A program made the position numbers and the translations under genes. Positions 11,007-22,920 of a DNA stretch of 64,000 nt are shown here, in pieces. Origin of the DNA: Raphanus sativus (taxonomy: Eukaryota; Streptophyta; Magnoliopsida; Brassicales; Brassicaceae); assembly GCF_000801105.2 (NCBI RefSeq), contig NC_079512.1, positions 38,953,848 through 39,017,847 of the forward strand, written 5' to 3'. The notes under the pieces are model-generated. The model was not told where the DNA came from. It was given only the letters and a program-made list of their open reading frames with translations, and did not search any database. Position 1 is the stretch's first letter; each line of letters starts with the position of its first letter.

Positions 11007-13440
11007 ATGTTTTACTATGTGATTGTTCTCCCGTTAGCTCTCTTTCTCTTGGCTTACAAATTCATATTCACATCCAAAACGCAGCGTTTCAACCTCCCGC
11101 CTTCTCCCCCTTACTCTCTCCCTATCCTTGGCCACCACCACCTCCTCAAACCCCCGGTCCACCGTCTCTTCCAACGCCTCTCGAAAACCCACGGCCCGAT
11201 ATTCTCCCTGAGATTCGGCTTTCGCCGCACCGTCGTGATCTCCTCCTCCTCACTCGCAACAGAATGCTTCACGGGCCAAAACGACGTCCTTCTATCAAAC
11301 CGCCCTTGTTTCCTAACCGCAAAGTACGTCGCATACAACTACACAACCGTCGGAACCTCTCCTTACGGCGACCACTGGCGAAACCTCCGCCGCATCTGCT
11401 CCCTCGAAATCCTCTCCTCGAACCGTCTCACCAACTTCCTCCACATCCGCAAAGACGAGATCCGCCGTATGCTCACGCGCCTCTCTCGCGAGGTGGTCAA
11501 CGGGGAGATCGAGCTGGAGCCGCTCTTGTCCGACCTAACGTTCAACAACATCGTGAGGATGGTCACGGGGAAGAGATATTACGGAGACGAAGTCCATAAC
11601 GAGGAAGAAGCGAATCTTTTCAAGAAACTCGTCGCTGACGTTAACGATTGTAGCGGCGCTAGGCATCCCGGAGATTACTTGCCTTTCCTCAAGATATTCG
11701 GACGGAGCTTCGAGAAGAGAGTGAAAGCCGTTGGAGAAGCCATGGATGAGATCTTGCAGCGTTTGCTTGATGAGTGTAGAAGAGACAAAGACGGTAACAC
11801 TATGGTTAACCATCTGCTTACGTTGCAACAACAAGAGCCTGATTATTACACTGACGTCACTATCAAAGGCCTTATGCTGGTAAGTAGTAACAAATATAAA
11901 AAGCATCCACATCCTTAAATTAATCAACTTGGGTATTTAGACAATGATCAATAGGTTTCTTACGGTGGGATTTTTTTGTGTAATACTCCTTCGGTCTGAA
12001 TAACTGTCGCATTGACATATTCTACACAAATTAAGAAAATTATGTAAACATATATAAGTTGTTATTAATTATACTTTTTATCTGAGTAATAATATTTGAA
12101 ATAAATAAAATTATTTATAAAACAATGCAATTTTTAATTAATTTTCATGTAAAATAATTATAATTTGCATTGAAATTTTCTGTATAACATGAACAAAAAT
12201 TAGAATACAAAAATTAAAATGACATTTATTACGAAACAGAAGTAATATAACATAAGTTTTTTAGGTTTTAACTAAAAAACTAAAAAGCATATCATAAATA
12301 AAAAGTACGAAATATCTCTTACCCGAAAATTGACAATTGGGTCTCTCCGTTAATCGCGTTAATCGTGCTCTCGTAAGCTAACATATATTACCAGTATTTT
12401 AATATAATTGAAAATAGTGGATCTAGTTTTTAATGCTTTTAGAAAACCAAAACCACTCAAACACATGAAACAAAAATTTTGTTGGTATCTAGCAGTATTT
12501 CAGATGATAAATTTTGTTTTTTTTTTTTGTCAATTTTAACCTTCTTTCCTCTAATATTTCATACTTATAATTTTAGTTTTATTCGTCCAAAAAAAAAAAT
12601 TTTAGTTTTAATGTTAAGAACTCCCTTGGGAGATGCAATGCACTCGGTACAAGAGCTAGAGTATTAATTTTTTTTGTCTGGTTGTACCTGGGTGTTTGAG
12701 TCGTTATGTGATGCATGTTATTTTACGCGACCACGTGGACTTGTTTTTATTTACAAATCGATTTATTGCCAAACAAATATTTATATAAAAAATATTGTTA
12801 ATTATGCACGAAATAGGGTATGATGATCGCTGGAACAGATACCTCTGCAGTGACGCTAGAGTGGGCGATGGCATGTTTATTAAACCATCCAGAGTCAATG
12901 GTAAAAGCAAAACAGGAGATTGACGAGAAAATCGGACAAGACCGTTTAATCGACGAGCCAGACTTAGCGAACTTGCCTTACCTTCAAAACATAGTGTCTG
13001 AGACATTCCGACTATACCCGGCGGCGCCGCTCTTGGTGCCGAGATCGCCGACGGAAGACATCAAAGTCGGAGGGTACGACGTTCCACGTGGCACAATGGT
13101 GATGGTGAACGCTTGGGCTATACATAGAGATCCAAACCTCTGGAACGAACCGGAGACGTTTAAACCGGAGAGGTTTAACGGTGGAGGAGAAGACGTTCAT
13201 AAGTTGATGCCGTTTGGAAATGGACGGAGATCGTGTCCTGGAGCAGGACTAGGCCAGAGGATCGTGACGTTGGCGTTAGGATCGTTGATTCAGTGCTTTG
13301 ACTGGGAAAAAGTCAACGGGGAAAAGATCGATATGACTGAGACTCCGGGGATGGCGATGCGTAAGAAGGAACCTTTGCGTGCATTGTGTCGTTCTCGGCC
13401 CATTATGAATAAACTTCAGGCCCGTTTAGAAAGTGTGTGA
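11007..13440 (+). CDS. CYP81F: Cytochrome P450, CYP81F3/F4 type (two exons)
   Basis: Exons 11007-11879 and 12817-13440 give 498 residues, the usual CYP81 length. Visible parts are an N-terminal membrane anchor (about 1-22), a proline-rich hinge ([12 protein letters not shown]), the I-helix oxygen-binding motif AGTDTS right after the intron, ETFR in helix K, a PERF motif, and the heme loop [10 protein letters not shown] with ligand Cys near residue 431. The intron (phase 0) sits at the same place as in the two CYP81F1 genes downstream and carries a MITE. Known CYP81F enzymes are ER monooxygenases that hydroxylate the indole ring of indol-3-ylmethyl glucosinolate: F1-F3 mainly at position 4, F4 at position 1. 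Its place next to the GT92 gene corresponds to CYP81F4 in Arabidopsis. The hinge also fits F3, so I leave the subtype open. No damage is seen. Confidence 0.9.
11986..12245. mobile_element. Degenerate Stowaway-like MITE in the CYP81F intron
   Basis: The left end CTCCTTCGGTCTGAATAACT and the right end, reverse-complemented (TTACTTCTGTTTCGTAATAA), form imperfect terminal inverted repeats. TA lies on both sides (11984-11985 and 12246-12247). The interior is AT-rich and non-coding. It accounts for much of this intron being longer than those of the other two P450 genes. Confidence 0.6.
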
Positions 13441-15936
13441 AGGGTCGAACGAATGGAATACTTGTCTTATGGCTCTCTGATGTTATTTTCAGCACAGATT
13501 ACTTTATAAAAGTTTGTTGTTTTAAGGTGCTGTGCAAAACAAAAGAAGTATTACATGCTTCTTTTATTTGGAGATCTGATGCTAAAAACTCTTGTTGTAT
13601 TCTTATTCTGTTTTTGTTCATTGCTCTGTTTCTGAGCTATCAATTTATGTATTTTAAAAAACGTTGCTTAAGATACATTTTCAGATTTGAGTATCTTTTA
13701 CATCTTCTTTCAAAAATAGGATTAGTAAAGAAAATTGTACAAAGTCGTGGATCCCAGTATATGTGCATCTTTGGTACTCTCTCTAGGTCGGGTCTGTTCA
13801 TGCCATCTTTAGTTTTGGCTAAGTTCATCAAAAACTCTTCCCTTCAGTCTTTGAACTCATGTTAAAACTAGGATAAGATATATAAAAAACATTAAACATG
13901 ATGATAACATTAAACTGAAATCAAATGTTGTTTTCGGTGTCAACCAGAGAAAAGCATTTTAATAAAACGGCAATTTAAGTTTTGTAAAAATTAGACTGGT
14001 AATCAATTTTAATAGAAATTATGAAACAAAAAAAAATTTCATCCAGTTCCATTTTATCTCATTCATGAGCATTAGCAACTAAAATATTATTTTGTGAAAT
14101 AAAAATATTTGGAATGCATTGTTTCATAGAATTATATAAAATATTTAGCAGTTACAAAAGATTGTTTTAAAAAAAAATTGTACATATTCCTTTTTTGGAA
14201 TGAAAATAAAACTAGATTGCAACCGAATAATAGGAGTAAAATACAACAAAAATAGATGTATTTGCTTTTCAAATTAAATATAGTACATATTAGATTCTTT
14301 TAATCTGACGTGTGTCTCAAAATTATGACTCTTGTGTCAGCATATACCAAGTGGCATACAATCTAACAATGTATTCAGATTAAAAATAATTTCGTTCCTG
14401 GATTTGTCTTCTTAATTGATGAATAATTAATTTAATGATTACTGGTTCCCCTCGCGATTTTTTTTTGTTTTCTAGTTAGCTTGCAATATCTTATCATATA
14501 AAAATCATATAATGTATTCGAAATCTTTAGGTCAGAAAAAAAGAAATCATTAGGTTATATTTTAATCTAAATAGTGGTGTACACATGTTTTGATTAGGTG
14601 AATATATAGATTGAGTATTTAAACTTTAGGATCTATAGAGGTTGAGATCTGTCGGACACGAAATATATGAATACGTCAAATGTATAAAATATAAATGATT
14701 TCGTATCTAGATTCATAAATAGCTTAAATTAAATAATAATATATTTTGAACTATAAAATTTTCTTAATTTTGAGTAAATTAAAAATTATGTGATTTAGTT
14801 AAACGTTTTAAAGTAATTTGCATAAACACATCTTAAATATCACATTTTCCCCAAAATTGTTTCTTTTAAGTAGTCTTCCTGTTCTTTTGTGACTTTTCAG
14901 ATGTGTTGTAATAAAACTAACCTAAGATTTATGAAATCTTCCTAAGAAAGCAAGTTCAGAATCTAGAGTTTATGAAATCTTCCGATGACCGTGTAGCCTA
15001 GTTGAAATCTTGTGCCGTTAAACATGAAATTCCGTATTATTTCTGCTTTTGGGCACGTAAAACCTAATATCTAATTTTAAAGTCGTTTGTGCAGAAAACT
15101 ATAAACAACATATGGTAACACTTCTATTCTTTAAAAAAAACTTATGGTAACACTTCTTTTTTTGAGCAAAATGGTAACACTACAAAAACGGTTTTATTCA
15201 ATATTTGCTATTTTCGTCAAACATCTACTCGATCGCTTTTTACCCCGTTTGTCTTCAAAGTTTTATCATTTACCTAATTGAATATGACGTGATAGACTGA
15301 TAGTGCTATCATTTCTTGATTAAGCAAATTTCTGAAGGTGCATGTGACGACTGGTTCCGTATATTATTGTTTGGTCCTGACTTACAGATTTCATAAAATA
15401 AGATCGCAGCAAGCTTGCGGAGTGTTACGTTTCCCATGATTTTTTAAAACAAAATATTCAGAATGTCCATCTACCATCTATGATTTACATGTGTTAAATG
15501 TGGTTAGGTTAGGTAATACGAAAAAAGCATAAATTTAAACTAAAAAATTTTAATAACATAGGCTGGACGGAGCTAATCATTAGGTAATGTGGGTTAGTGA
15601 TCGCAGTGAATGTTATTAGTAGCGTCATGGGCCTAGTAAAGGGCTTCGGCCCATTATCAATAAGGTCACAATTTTAAATATTTTTTTATCAGTTTCCAGT
15701 TTCTACTGTACTACTCAATTTCAGTTTTTTTTTAACGTCAGTTTATTCCTGCTATTCTTATGGATTTTAGAATTCGTCTTCCTTCCTCTATTCTGTTAGT
15801 CCTCGGGTTTTTTGTTTTTTTTTTTTATGTGTGTTTATTCGAAGATCAAAATATAAAAATAGAAAAACTAATTGATTGCTTTTTTTTGGGACTCGTTGGC
15901 TAGAAAACAAGTTACTTGTTGTGTACGTAATCGAGA
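13441..15936. other. Intergenic: 3' UTR of CYP81F and GT92 upstream region
   Basis: No coding exons are recognised. An open frame at 13437-13865 begins in the P450 stop region and has no motif. The last 200 bp before 15937 should hold the GT92 promoter. I see no clear TATA box there. Confidence 0.5.
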
Positions 15937-17679
15937 ATGACGCTAACCTTGAAGACTTGTTCCCCTTCCTCGAACCGATCAACATTGGCCGGAGATGATT
16001 CACACTTGTTTCATCACAAAAGCTACAGAACACACACGACCACACTCTTCTTCGTCCTCGTGTCTCTCTCCTTCTTCGTCATCTTCTCTCTCTACTGCTC
16101 ATCCCCAAACGCCATCTACCGCGCTGCTCTCTTCACCACGACCCGCCAGGCCAAACCAGGGATCGTCAGCAGCAGCAGCTACGTGATCAACGTTCAAGAC
16201 TCGAGCCATCGCCGCAGGATCAGAGCAGAAGGCGTTCTATGGCCCGGATGGGAGATCATGGTGATCGTTTCCCCCGATGAGAACGTCACGACGCCGCCGA
16301 TTCCCGGAGAGAATAACTACACGTGTTTTTACCCTAACGGCGAGAAAACAACGGCGAGGTTCGCCGTGACTCTCCCTTTCACGAACCGTACGACGTTCAA
16401 ATGCAACCTCCCCGGAATATACCGCCACCACCATCCCATCCCGACTCCGATCCTCGCCTCCTCCGAGTCCTTCGAGCTTTCGCCGGAGACGCTCTGGCCC
16501 GACCTCCCTCTATGGAACTTCGTGGTGTTCGACACCATCTCCACCGAGAACGACGTCGTTCTCTTCGTCAAGGGGCCGAACCGAGGGTTGGGATCGAAGA
16601 AACCGCCGGGGACGTTTCGGTGCGTGTTCGGCGAGGAGTCTGACTCCGCCGTTAGAACCGTCGTGACTAGCTCCGTGCAAGAGGTGTTCCGGTGTCCGTT
16701 CCCCAACGTGACGATGGACTATCCGGTGAAAGTCTACCTCGAGAGGGTGGCGACGGATAAGGAGGCGATGAAAGTGGTCCCTTCGGTGGCGTATTTTAGC
16801 CCCAAGCGTAGGTTAGCTGAGCCGCTTGAGAAGCCGCTACTGTGCGCGACGACGATGGTGTACAATGTAGCCAAGTATCTGAGAGAGTGGGTGATGTATC
16901 ATGCGAGGATCGGTATACAAAGATTCATTATATACGACAATGGCAGCGACGATGAGCTAAACGACGTCGTCGAGGGGTTAAAGAGCGAAAGATACGACGT
17001 GACGAAAGTGTTGTGGATCTGGCCCAAGACGCAGGAGGCTGGGTTCTCCCACGCGGCGGTGTACGGTAACGACTCGTGCACTTGGATGATGTATCTCGAT
17101 GTCGATGAGTTTCTATTCTCTCCGGTTTGGAGTAACCAGTCTAAACCGTCTGATCAGATGATTAGATCTCTTCTGCCCTCGGATCAAAGCATGATTGGAC
17201 AAGTATCGTTTAAATCACTCGAGTTTGGGCCTTCGAATCAGACAAAGCATCCAGCTGGCGGTGTGACACAAGGGTACACGTGTCGGCGAGAGGAAGAGCA
17301 GCGGCACAAGTCGATCGTGTTGCTGAGCGCGGTGGAGCATTCGCTGTACACGGCGATCCACCATTTCAGTCTGAGAGGAGAGTACGAGTGGCGAGTGGCG
17401 GATAGGGAGGAGGGAGTGGTGAATCATTACAAGTACCAAGCGTGGCGGCAGTTTAAGGCCAAGTTTAAACGGCGTGTGTCGGCCTATGTCGTGGATTGGA
17501 CTAGAGTTTCAAATCCTACGTCGAGAGATCGGACTCCTGGATTGGGCTTTAAGCCCATTGAGCCAGAAGGGTGGGCCCAAAAGTTCTGTGAAGTAATGGA
17601 TACGAGATTGAAGAGGTTAACCGAGAAATGGTTTGGATATCCGCAGAAAAACGGGTATAGAATGGCCTGGCAAAGATGA
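15937..17679 (+). CDS. GT92 (DUF23) family glycosyltransferase
   Basis: A single exon encodes 580 residues. A short basic/polar N-terminus is followed by one membrane segment (about 36-54), giving a type II topology typical of Golgi glycosyltransferases. A stem region leads into the GT92 domain (about 300-540). The domain opens with a CATTMVYNVAKYLREWVMYH block, continues with FIIYDNGSDD, and has the metal-binding DVDE motif at about 388-391 (WMMYLDVDEF). Family members include plant beta-1,4-galactan synthases (GALS), but this protein belongs to a different branch, corresponding to At4g37420, whose substrate I do not know. It sits between CYP81F genes as in Arabidopsis. Its 3' end has been copied several times downstream. 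The frame is intact. Confidence 0.85.
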   Translation: MTLTLKTCSPSSNRSTLAGDDSHLFHHKSYRTHTTTLFFVLVSLSFFVIFSLYCSSPNAIYRAALFTTTRQAKPGIVSSSSYVINVQDSSHRRRIRAEGVLWPGWEIMVIVSPDENVTTPPIPGENNYTCFYPNGEKTTARFAVTLPFTNRTTFKCNLPGIYRHHHPIPTPILASSESFELSPETLWPDLPLWNFVVFDTISTENDVVLFVKGPNRGLGSKKPPGTFRCVFGEESDSAVRTVVTSSVQEVFRCPFPNVTMDYPVKVYLERVATDKEAMKVVPSVAYFSPKRRLAEPLEKPLLCATTMVYNVAKYLREWVMYHARIGIQRFIIYDNGSDDELNDVVEGLKSERYDVTKVLWIWPKTQEAGFSHAAVYGNDSCTWMMYLDVDEFLFSPVWSNQSKPSDQMIRSLLPSDQSMIGQVSFKSLEFGPSNQTKHPAGGVTQGYTCRREEEQRHKSIVLLSAVEHSLYTAIHHFSLRGEYEWRVADREEGVVNHYKYQAWRQFKAKFKRRVSAYVVDWTRVSNPTSRDRTPGLGFKPIEPEGWAQKFCEVMDTRLKRLTEKWFGYPQKNGYRMAWQR

Positions 17680-18860
17680 AAATGGTTGTTAGTTGTGTTG
17701 ATAGCATAGTTGTTTGGTGACAATTTTTTTTGTTTATTTTTTAAAAACAGAACTGAAAACTTTGGGTTTAGAAATGCTGAAATGGGTTCGATAATGGCTG
17801 TAGTTTCAAAATTATTGATGTAAAAAAAATCTTTAAATTTTTTTGCTGTAATTTTAGATTTTATTGCGGTAGAATTTTATGGAAAGCACCAAAAAATTAT
17901 TTTGGATATTTGGTTCTGCAGAACACTTATCCAACTCTAGATTATTTCGAGAACTGTAGTTTTAAAAAATAAATTAAAGCAGGATTGCTCTAATTTTGGT
18001 GCTTTAGAAATAAATGGAGTTATGGAGAGCACTCAGATCAACTACCACACATTTAACTACTTCACAATCTCATTAGACTTCTTTTCAAAAAAAATATGGT
18101 TTGCCATATATACTTAACAGTGTTAAGAATGTACATTTGTTGTTTACAATACTGACCAAAATGTCATAGAAACAAATAAACACTATTAAAATTAGAGATC
18201 TAACTTGATTTTGATATGTCCATTTATATATAGTCACATTTTGTTTTGCAGAATCTAAACTATTTAACACTTGCCTAAAAAAAGTGAGTACCTGTTTAGG
18301 ATATGAATCTATAATTTTAGGCTCTCCTGTGGAGGAGACTATAAATTCCTAGTTAAAGAAATAAAGCTATGATTGGTGTCTATTATACAAAGTGGTAAGA
18401 GTTGAGGTCAGATCACATATTATGTAAACCATTCATTAGGGTTAGCACAAGTAAGGATAATGTTTGTGTGGTTTTAAAAGGGTAACCTGTATATTTTACT
18501 TCTCAATTGTTGACACGATTGATTTTTAGTTATTTGATATCTCCACGACTTCTTTGCTGTGTTTAGCTCATTTAGGGATTTGTACCACCACCAGACGACC
18601 ACCACATGTTCAACATCGGAGGAAGACTAGTCCTTATGTTCTCTTTCTAATTTGAATGATGGAATCACCTTTTCTTCTTTTGTTTTCTTTTTTCGCTTTA
18701 GAGTGTTGGTCAAATTTGTCAAAGCAATCATGATATAGTAGTGTAAAGTTTGTCCACATACAATTATGTGCTAATCCAAATTTGATATTGCGTGTAGTAA
18801 ATTTTCTTATTTCTAGGTATGTTGACAAAGAGGTATGTCAAAATTTCAAATTTGAAAGTC
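17530..18860. repeat. Segmental duplication, copy 1 (GT92 3' end plus flank)
   Basis: This block includes the last ~150 bp of the GT92 gene and about 1.2 kb of 3' flank. It matches 18975-20125 in the same order and orientation. Shared landmarks are TCTATAATTTTAGGCTC, GAGACTATAAATTCCTAG, ACCATTCATTAGG, TTATTTGATATCTCCAC and CCAAATTTGATATTGCGTG. Both copies have drifted by substitutions and small indels. Confidence 0.7.
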
Positions 18861-18974
18861 TTTTCGAGAATTACTACTTAGAACTATTGTTGAATCAAAA
18901 TTTTAAGAACAAAGAAAATATGTTTTAGTTTCAAAATATATATATATGTTTTGCAGTGTAAGTTTCCACTTTCT

Positions 18975-19121
18975 TTAAACCGGTTCCGTTTGGACCCGTT
19001 GAACCAGAAGGACGGGCTCAAAAAGTTCTGTGAAGTCATGGATACATGATTGAAGAGGTTAACCAAGAAATGGTTTGGATATCCAGATAAAAACGGGTAT
19101 ATAATGGCGTGGCAAAGATGA
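18975..19121 (+). pseudogene. Truncated GT92 3'-end copy
   Basis: About 150 bp match the last codons of the intact GT92 gene (EPEG, then the final NGY...AWQR region). Relative to the intact gene there is one extra base near 19020 and an in-frame TGA replacing an Arg codon shortly after the EVMDT block. The upstream 1.6 kb of the gene is absent. It is a relic of tandem duplication, not a gene. Confidence 0.75.
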
Positions 19122-20125
19122 AAATTAGTTATTGATTGGGTTTATAGCATGGTTGTGGTGACTTCACAGAACATAAAAAGATGATTAGCATTTTTAGGAC
19201 AAATCTATAATTTTAGGCTCTTGTACGAGGAGACTATAAATTCCTAGATAAAGAAGTAAAAGCTCTGGTTGGTGTCTATTAAAGAGAGTGGTACGAAATG
19301 AGTTAGATGGTACGAAATGAGTTAGATAACAATTATATAACCATTCATTAGGATTAGCACAAAGTGCATGATATTTGTACACTTTCTACTATAAATGTGG
19401 TGGTACAAAACAAGTAAGGATAACGTTTGTGTGGTTCAAAAGGGTAACTTGTATATTTCAGTTTTCAATTATTGACAGGATAGATTTGGAGTTATTTGAT
19501 ATCTCCACAACTTCTTTGATGTGTTTAGCTCATTATAGGATTTGTACCACTACCACTGACGTATATGCGGGCTAGTGGTTGCTGGTCAATATCAGAGCCC
19601 CTGTACAAAACACACGAGCCTTTTCAAAAATTCACCATGGCTAAAAATGCCCTAACAAAATTGTATCAAGTGTACCAGAACAATATATATAGAACTATAG
19701 AAGTGATTAATAAGAGGAGTTTTCAAAAACTATGATGTATACTCAGTGAGGGTATACTTTTCCACTACACGCATCGTTTACAGTTTTGCTATGGTTGGTT
19801 ACTAATATACTAACATGTGGATGTCGATATATCAAGAAGCGTGCTCAACGTCCGAGGAATACTAATCCATTTATGTTTTGTCTTTCTGATTTCAAACATT
19901 TTCTTCTTGTTCTTTTGTTTTTTTCTTTTAGAGAGGCTTATTGAATTGAGAATTTGAAAGAGTTTCATTTTTTCTTTGTCAAAGCGGCTCTTGTAATGTT
20001 AGTGTAAAATTGGTCCAACTATAACTACGTAGTAATCCAAATTTGATATTGCGTGTAGTAAATTATCTTAGTGTTAGGAATGCTCAAAATTTTGACAAAA
20101 AAGGTATGTCAAAGGTTCAAAGTTA
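18975..20125. repeat. Segmental duplication, copy 2
   Basis: Second copy of 17530-18860, lying between the intact GT92 gene and the first CYP81F1 gene. It contains the truncated GT92 end and the matching 3' flank. A short internal direct repeat (GGTACGAAATGAGTTAGAT, about 19291-19327) is private to this copy. Confidence 0.7.
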
Positions 20126-20548
20126 GCATACGCATTACACTATTCGCATGACACTCGGATGGCAATAAAAGTATCATTGGAAGTTAGGAACATGTTGTCT
20201 ACGTAAGTTATTACAACAGTCAGATGCCAATATGCTTGGGTTCGAATGGTTTCTCTGTCAAACTATTAGTCTAGAAAAAGAATTTTTAAGCTTTTAGATT
20301 AGCTCAGTGATGGAGTTTTGAAAAATTGAAATGCAGACGATAACTCTTTCGTATTAGAAAGAAGTGTAAAGCTTTAAACTTCTGTAGTTCCGTAACTTCC
20401 TTGTATACTACGTACATTTAGATCAATCCACTTATCATCGTCGGCACGTTATTCCTGTGAGTCTTGTGATTGACAACATATAATTTGAATGAAGAGTAAA
20501 TCAAATTTTTTAATTTTTAAATTTTTTTTTTGTTCGAGTTAAAATGTC

Positions 20549-20559
20549 TATATATATAT
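20549..20559 (+). promoter_or_regulatory. TATA box of CYP81F1 copy 1
   Basis: TATATATATA lies about 95 bp before the ATG at 20649. The 5' leader (AAACCATAAGTTATAAT, about 20579-20595) is shared with the second CYP81F1 copy, showing that the duplication included the core promoter. Confidence 0.5.
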
Positions 20560-20648
20560 GACAAGTTACAAGCTACGTAAACCATAAGTTATAATTATAC
20601 CCAAGTAGAGAAACAAATACTCCGAAGTTACACAGAAAGAAGAACAAA

Positions 20649-22239
20649 ATGTTATATTTCATCCTCATTCCTCTCCTACTCCTTGTGGCTTACAAATTCA
20701 TCTTCTCCCAAACGCTGCGTTTCAATCTCCCACCGGGACCACCGTCACGTCCCGTCGTCGGCCATCTCCACCTCTTGAAACCGCCGATCCACCGTCTCCT
20801 CCAGAGCTTTTCCAACAAATACGGTCCAATATTTTCCCTCCGTTTCGGCTCCCGCCGCGTTGTGGTCATAACTTCCTCTTCACTCGTCCAAGAAGCCTTC
20901 ACCGGCCAAAACGACATCATTCTTTCGAGCCGGCCCCTCCAACTCACGGCCAAATACGTTGCCTACAACCACACAACCGTCGGAACCGCTCCTTACGGCG
21001 ACCACTGGCGTAACCTCCGCCGCATATGCGCCCTCGAGATCCTCTCCTCCAACCGACTCACCAACTTCCTCCACATCCGTAAAGACGAGATCCGCCTCAT
21101 GCTCACGCGCCTCTCACGTGACACAACTCACTCCGAAGACGGGAGCCGTTTCACTCACGTCGAGCTAGAACCCCTTTTCTCAGACCTAACGTTCAACAAC
21201 ATTGTAAGAATGGTTACAGGAAAGAGGTACTACGGAGATGACGTGAACAACAAGGAAGAAGCAGAGTTGTTCAAGAAGCTTGTTTATGACATCGCCATGT
21301 ATAGTGGCGCGAATCATTCAATAGATTACTTGCCGGTGCTGAAACTGTTCGGTAATAAATTCGAGGAGGAAGTCAAAGCTCTCGGAAAATCAATGGACGA
21401 GATTCTGCAGCGTTTGCTCGATGACTGTCGGAGAGACAAAGAAGGTAACACAATGGTCACTCACTTGCTGTCTTTGCAAGAACAAGAACCAGACTACTAT
21501 AGTGACGTCACTATCAAAGGGCTAATGATGGTATAAATATTAATATCTATTTTATGATAATTAAATATTAAATCAAAATTTCAATTCTAATAATGTTTTT
21601 TCTTTTTTTTGTTACATTACGTAGGCCATGATGCTCGCGGGAACCGAGACCTCCGCCATAACCCTAGAGTGGGCGATGACGAATCTGCTGAGATACCCTG
21701 ACGTGTTGGAGAAGGCAAGATCGGAGATAGATGAGAAGATCGGAGAGGACCGTCTTATCGACGAGCCAGACATCGCCGTACTTCCTTACCTCCAAGACGT
21801 TGTCTCCGAGACATTTCGATTGTTTCCGGTGGCACCGCTACTAGTTCCTCGCACGCCGTCAGAGGACATGAAGATCGGTGGTTACGACATACCGCGTGAC
21901 ACGATAGTGATAGTTAACGCTTGGGCTATACATAGAGACTCTGAGCTATGGGATGATCCAGAGAGGTTTAACCCCGATAGGTTTAACGGATGCGGCAGTG
22001 AGTTATGCGCTTACAAGCTGATGCCGTTCGGGAATGGCCGGAGGATATGTCCCGGTGCTGGACTAGGGAGGAGGATAGTGACGTTGGCACTAGGATCTTT
22101 GATTCAATGTTTTGAGTGGGAGAGTGTGAAAGGTGAAGAGATTGATATGTCGGAGAGTGCTGGGTTGGGTATGCGCAAACTTGATCCTTTACAGGCTATG
22201 TGTAAACCTAGACCCATTATGGCAAAGCTTCTAATTTAG
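20649..22239 (+). CDS. CYP81F1: Cytochrome P450 CYP81F1, tandem copy 1
   Basis: Exons 20649-21530 and 21625-22239 give 498 residues. The short intron (94 bp, phase 0) is at the conserved CYP81 site just before the I-helix. Visible are an N-terminal membrane anchor (about 1-20), the proline hinge [23 protein letters not shown], a PDRF motif and the heme loop [10 protein letters not shown] with Cys near residue 436. The sequence closely resembles what I recall of Arabidopsis CYP81F1 (At4g37430). Family role: ER hydroxylation of indol-3-ylmethyl glucosinolate, mainly at indole position 4. It is highly similar to the copy at 24443. The frame is complete with no defects. Confidence 0.9.
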
Positions 22240-22374
22240 TTGGAGAATTGTCTTTTAGTGGAGGAAAAAAGAAAAGATATGTACTTAATTATTTTCAATC
22301 ATTATAATGTTTGCACAAAATGACTAAACTATGTTTGTAATGTCATTATCAGTTGGGTCTTTGTAACATCACCA

Positions 22375-22920
22375 TCAAGGATGGGCACAAAGGTTCCTTG
22401 AAGTCATGGCTTAAAGGTCAAATGGGGTTTAAATGATTGTTCTAACACACGTTGTTCTTTTGAACTCTACAACTTGTTTTGTCTCTATGCTTTCAAGGAT
22501 GGGCATGGACGGCCCAAAGATTCGTTGAAGTCACACGATTCAAGGGTGAAAAGTACAGTATAACCAAAAAATGGTTAACCTTATAAAAAAGCCATACAAA
22601 ATATGCTTTGAGCTCCACCACACCTTTCGATCGTATCAATGCTTTCAAGGATGGCCCATAGGTTTTGTAGTTATGTGATGTGAACTAGGAACCACCGATT
22701 TAAGGCTAAAAAGTTTATCCACGAAATGATTTGGATACCCACTGAAGGATGGAGAATCAAATATGAATCACATTCTTTTATTGGGTTATCACTTAGTAGA
22801 GTGTACCCAATTTAAGGTTAAAAAGTTAATCCACGAAATGATTTGGATACCCACTGAAGGATGGAGAATCAAATATGAATCACATTCTTTTATTGGGTTA
22901 TCACTTAATAGAGTGTACTA
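22375..22920 (+). pseudogene. Four degenerate GT92 C-terminal tails in series
   Basis: Pieces resembling the last ~40 codons of the GT92 gene recur at about 22377-22430 (EGWAQ-like then EVM), 22494-22590, 22647-22770 and 22810-22900. The last two share a 109-bp direct repeat (22698-22806 and 22810-22918) that differs at only a few positions and includes GATTTGGATACCCACTGAAG, the equivalent of the GT92 WFGYPQ region. None has a full frame. They suggest repeated local duplication of GT92 ends in this cluster. Confidence 0.6.

Noticed and set aside
11111..11927. Long minus-strand and alternate-frame reading frames over the first CYP81F exon
   Set aside because: They are GC-rich shadows of the intact P450 frame; no motifs and no splice context.
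16237..17723. Several minus-strand frames opposite the GT92 gene
   Set aside because: Shadows of a long GC-rich single-exon gene.
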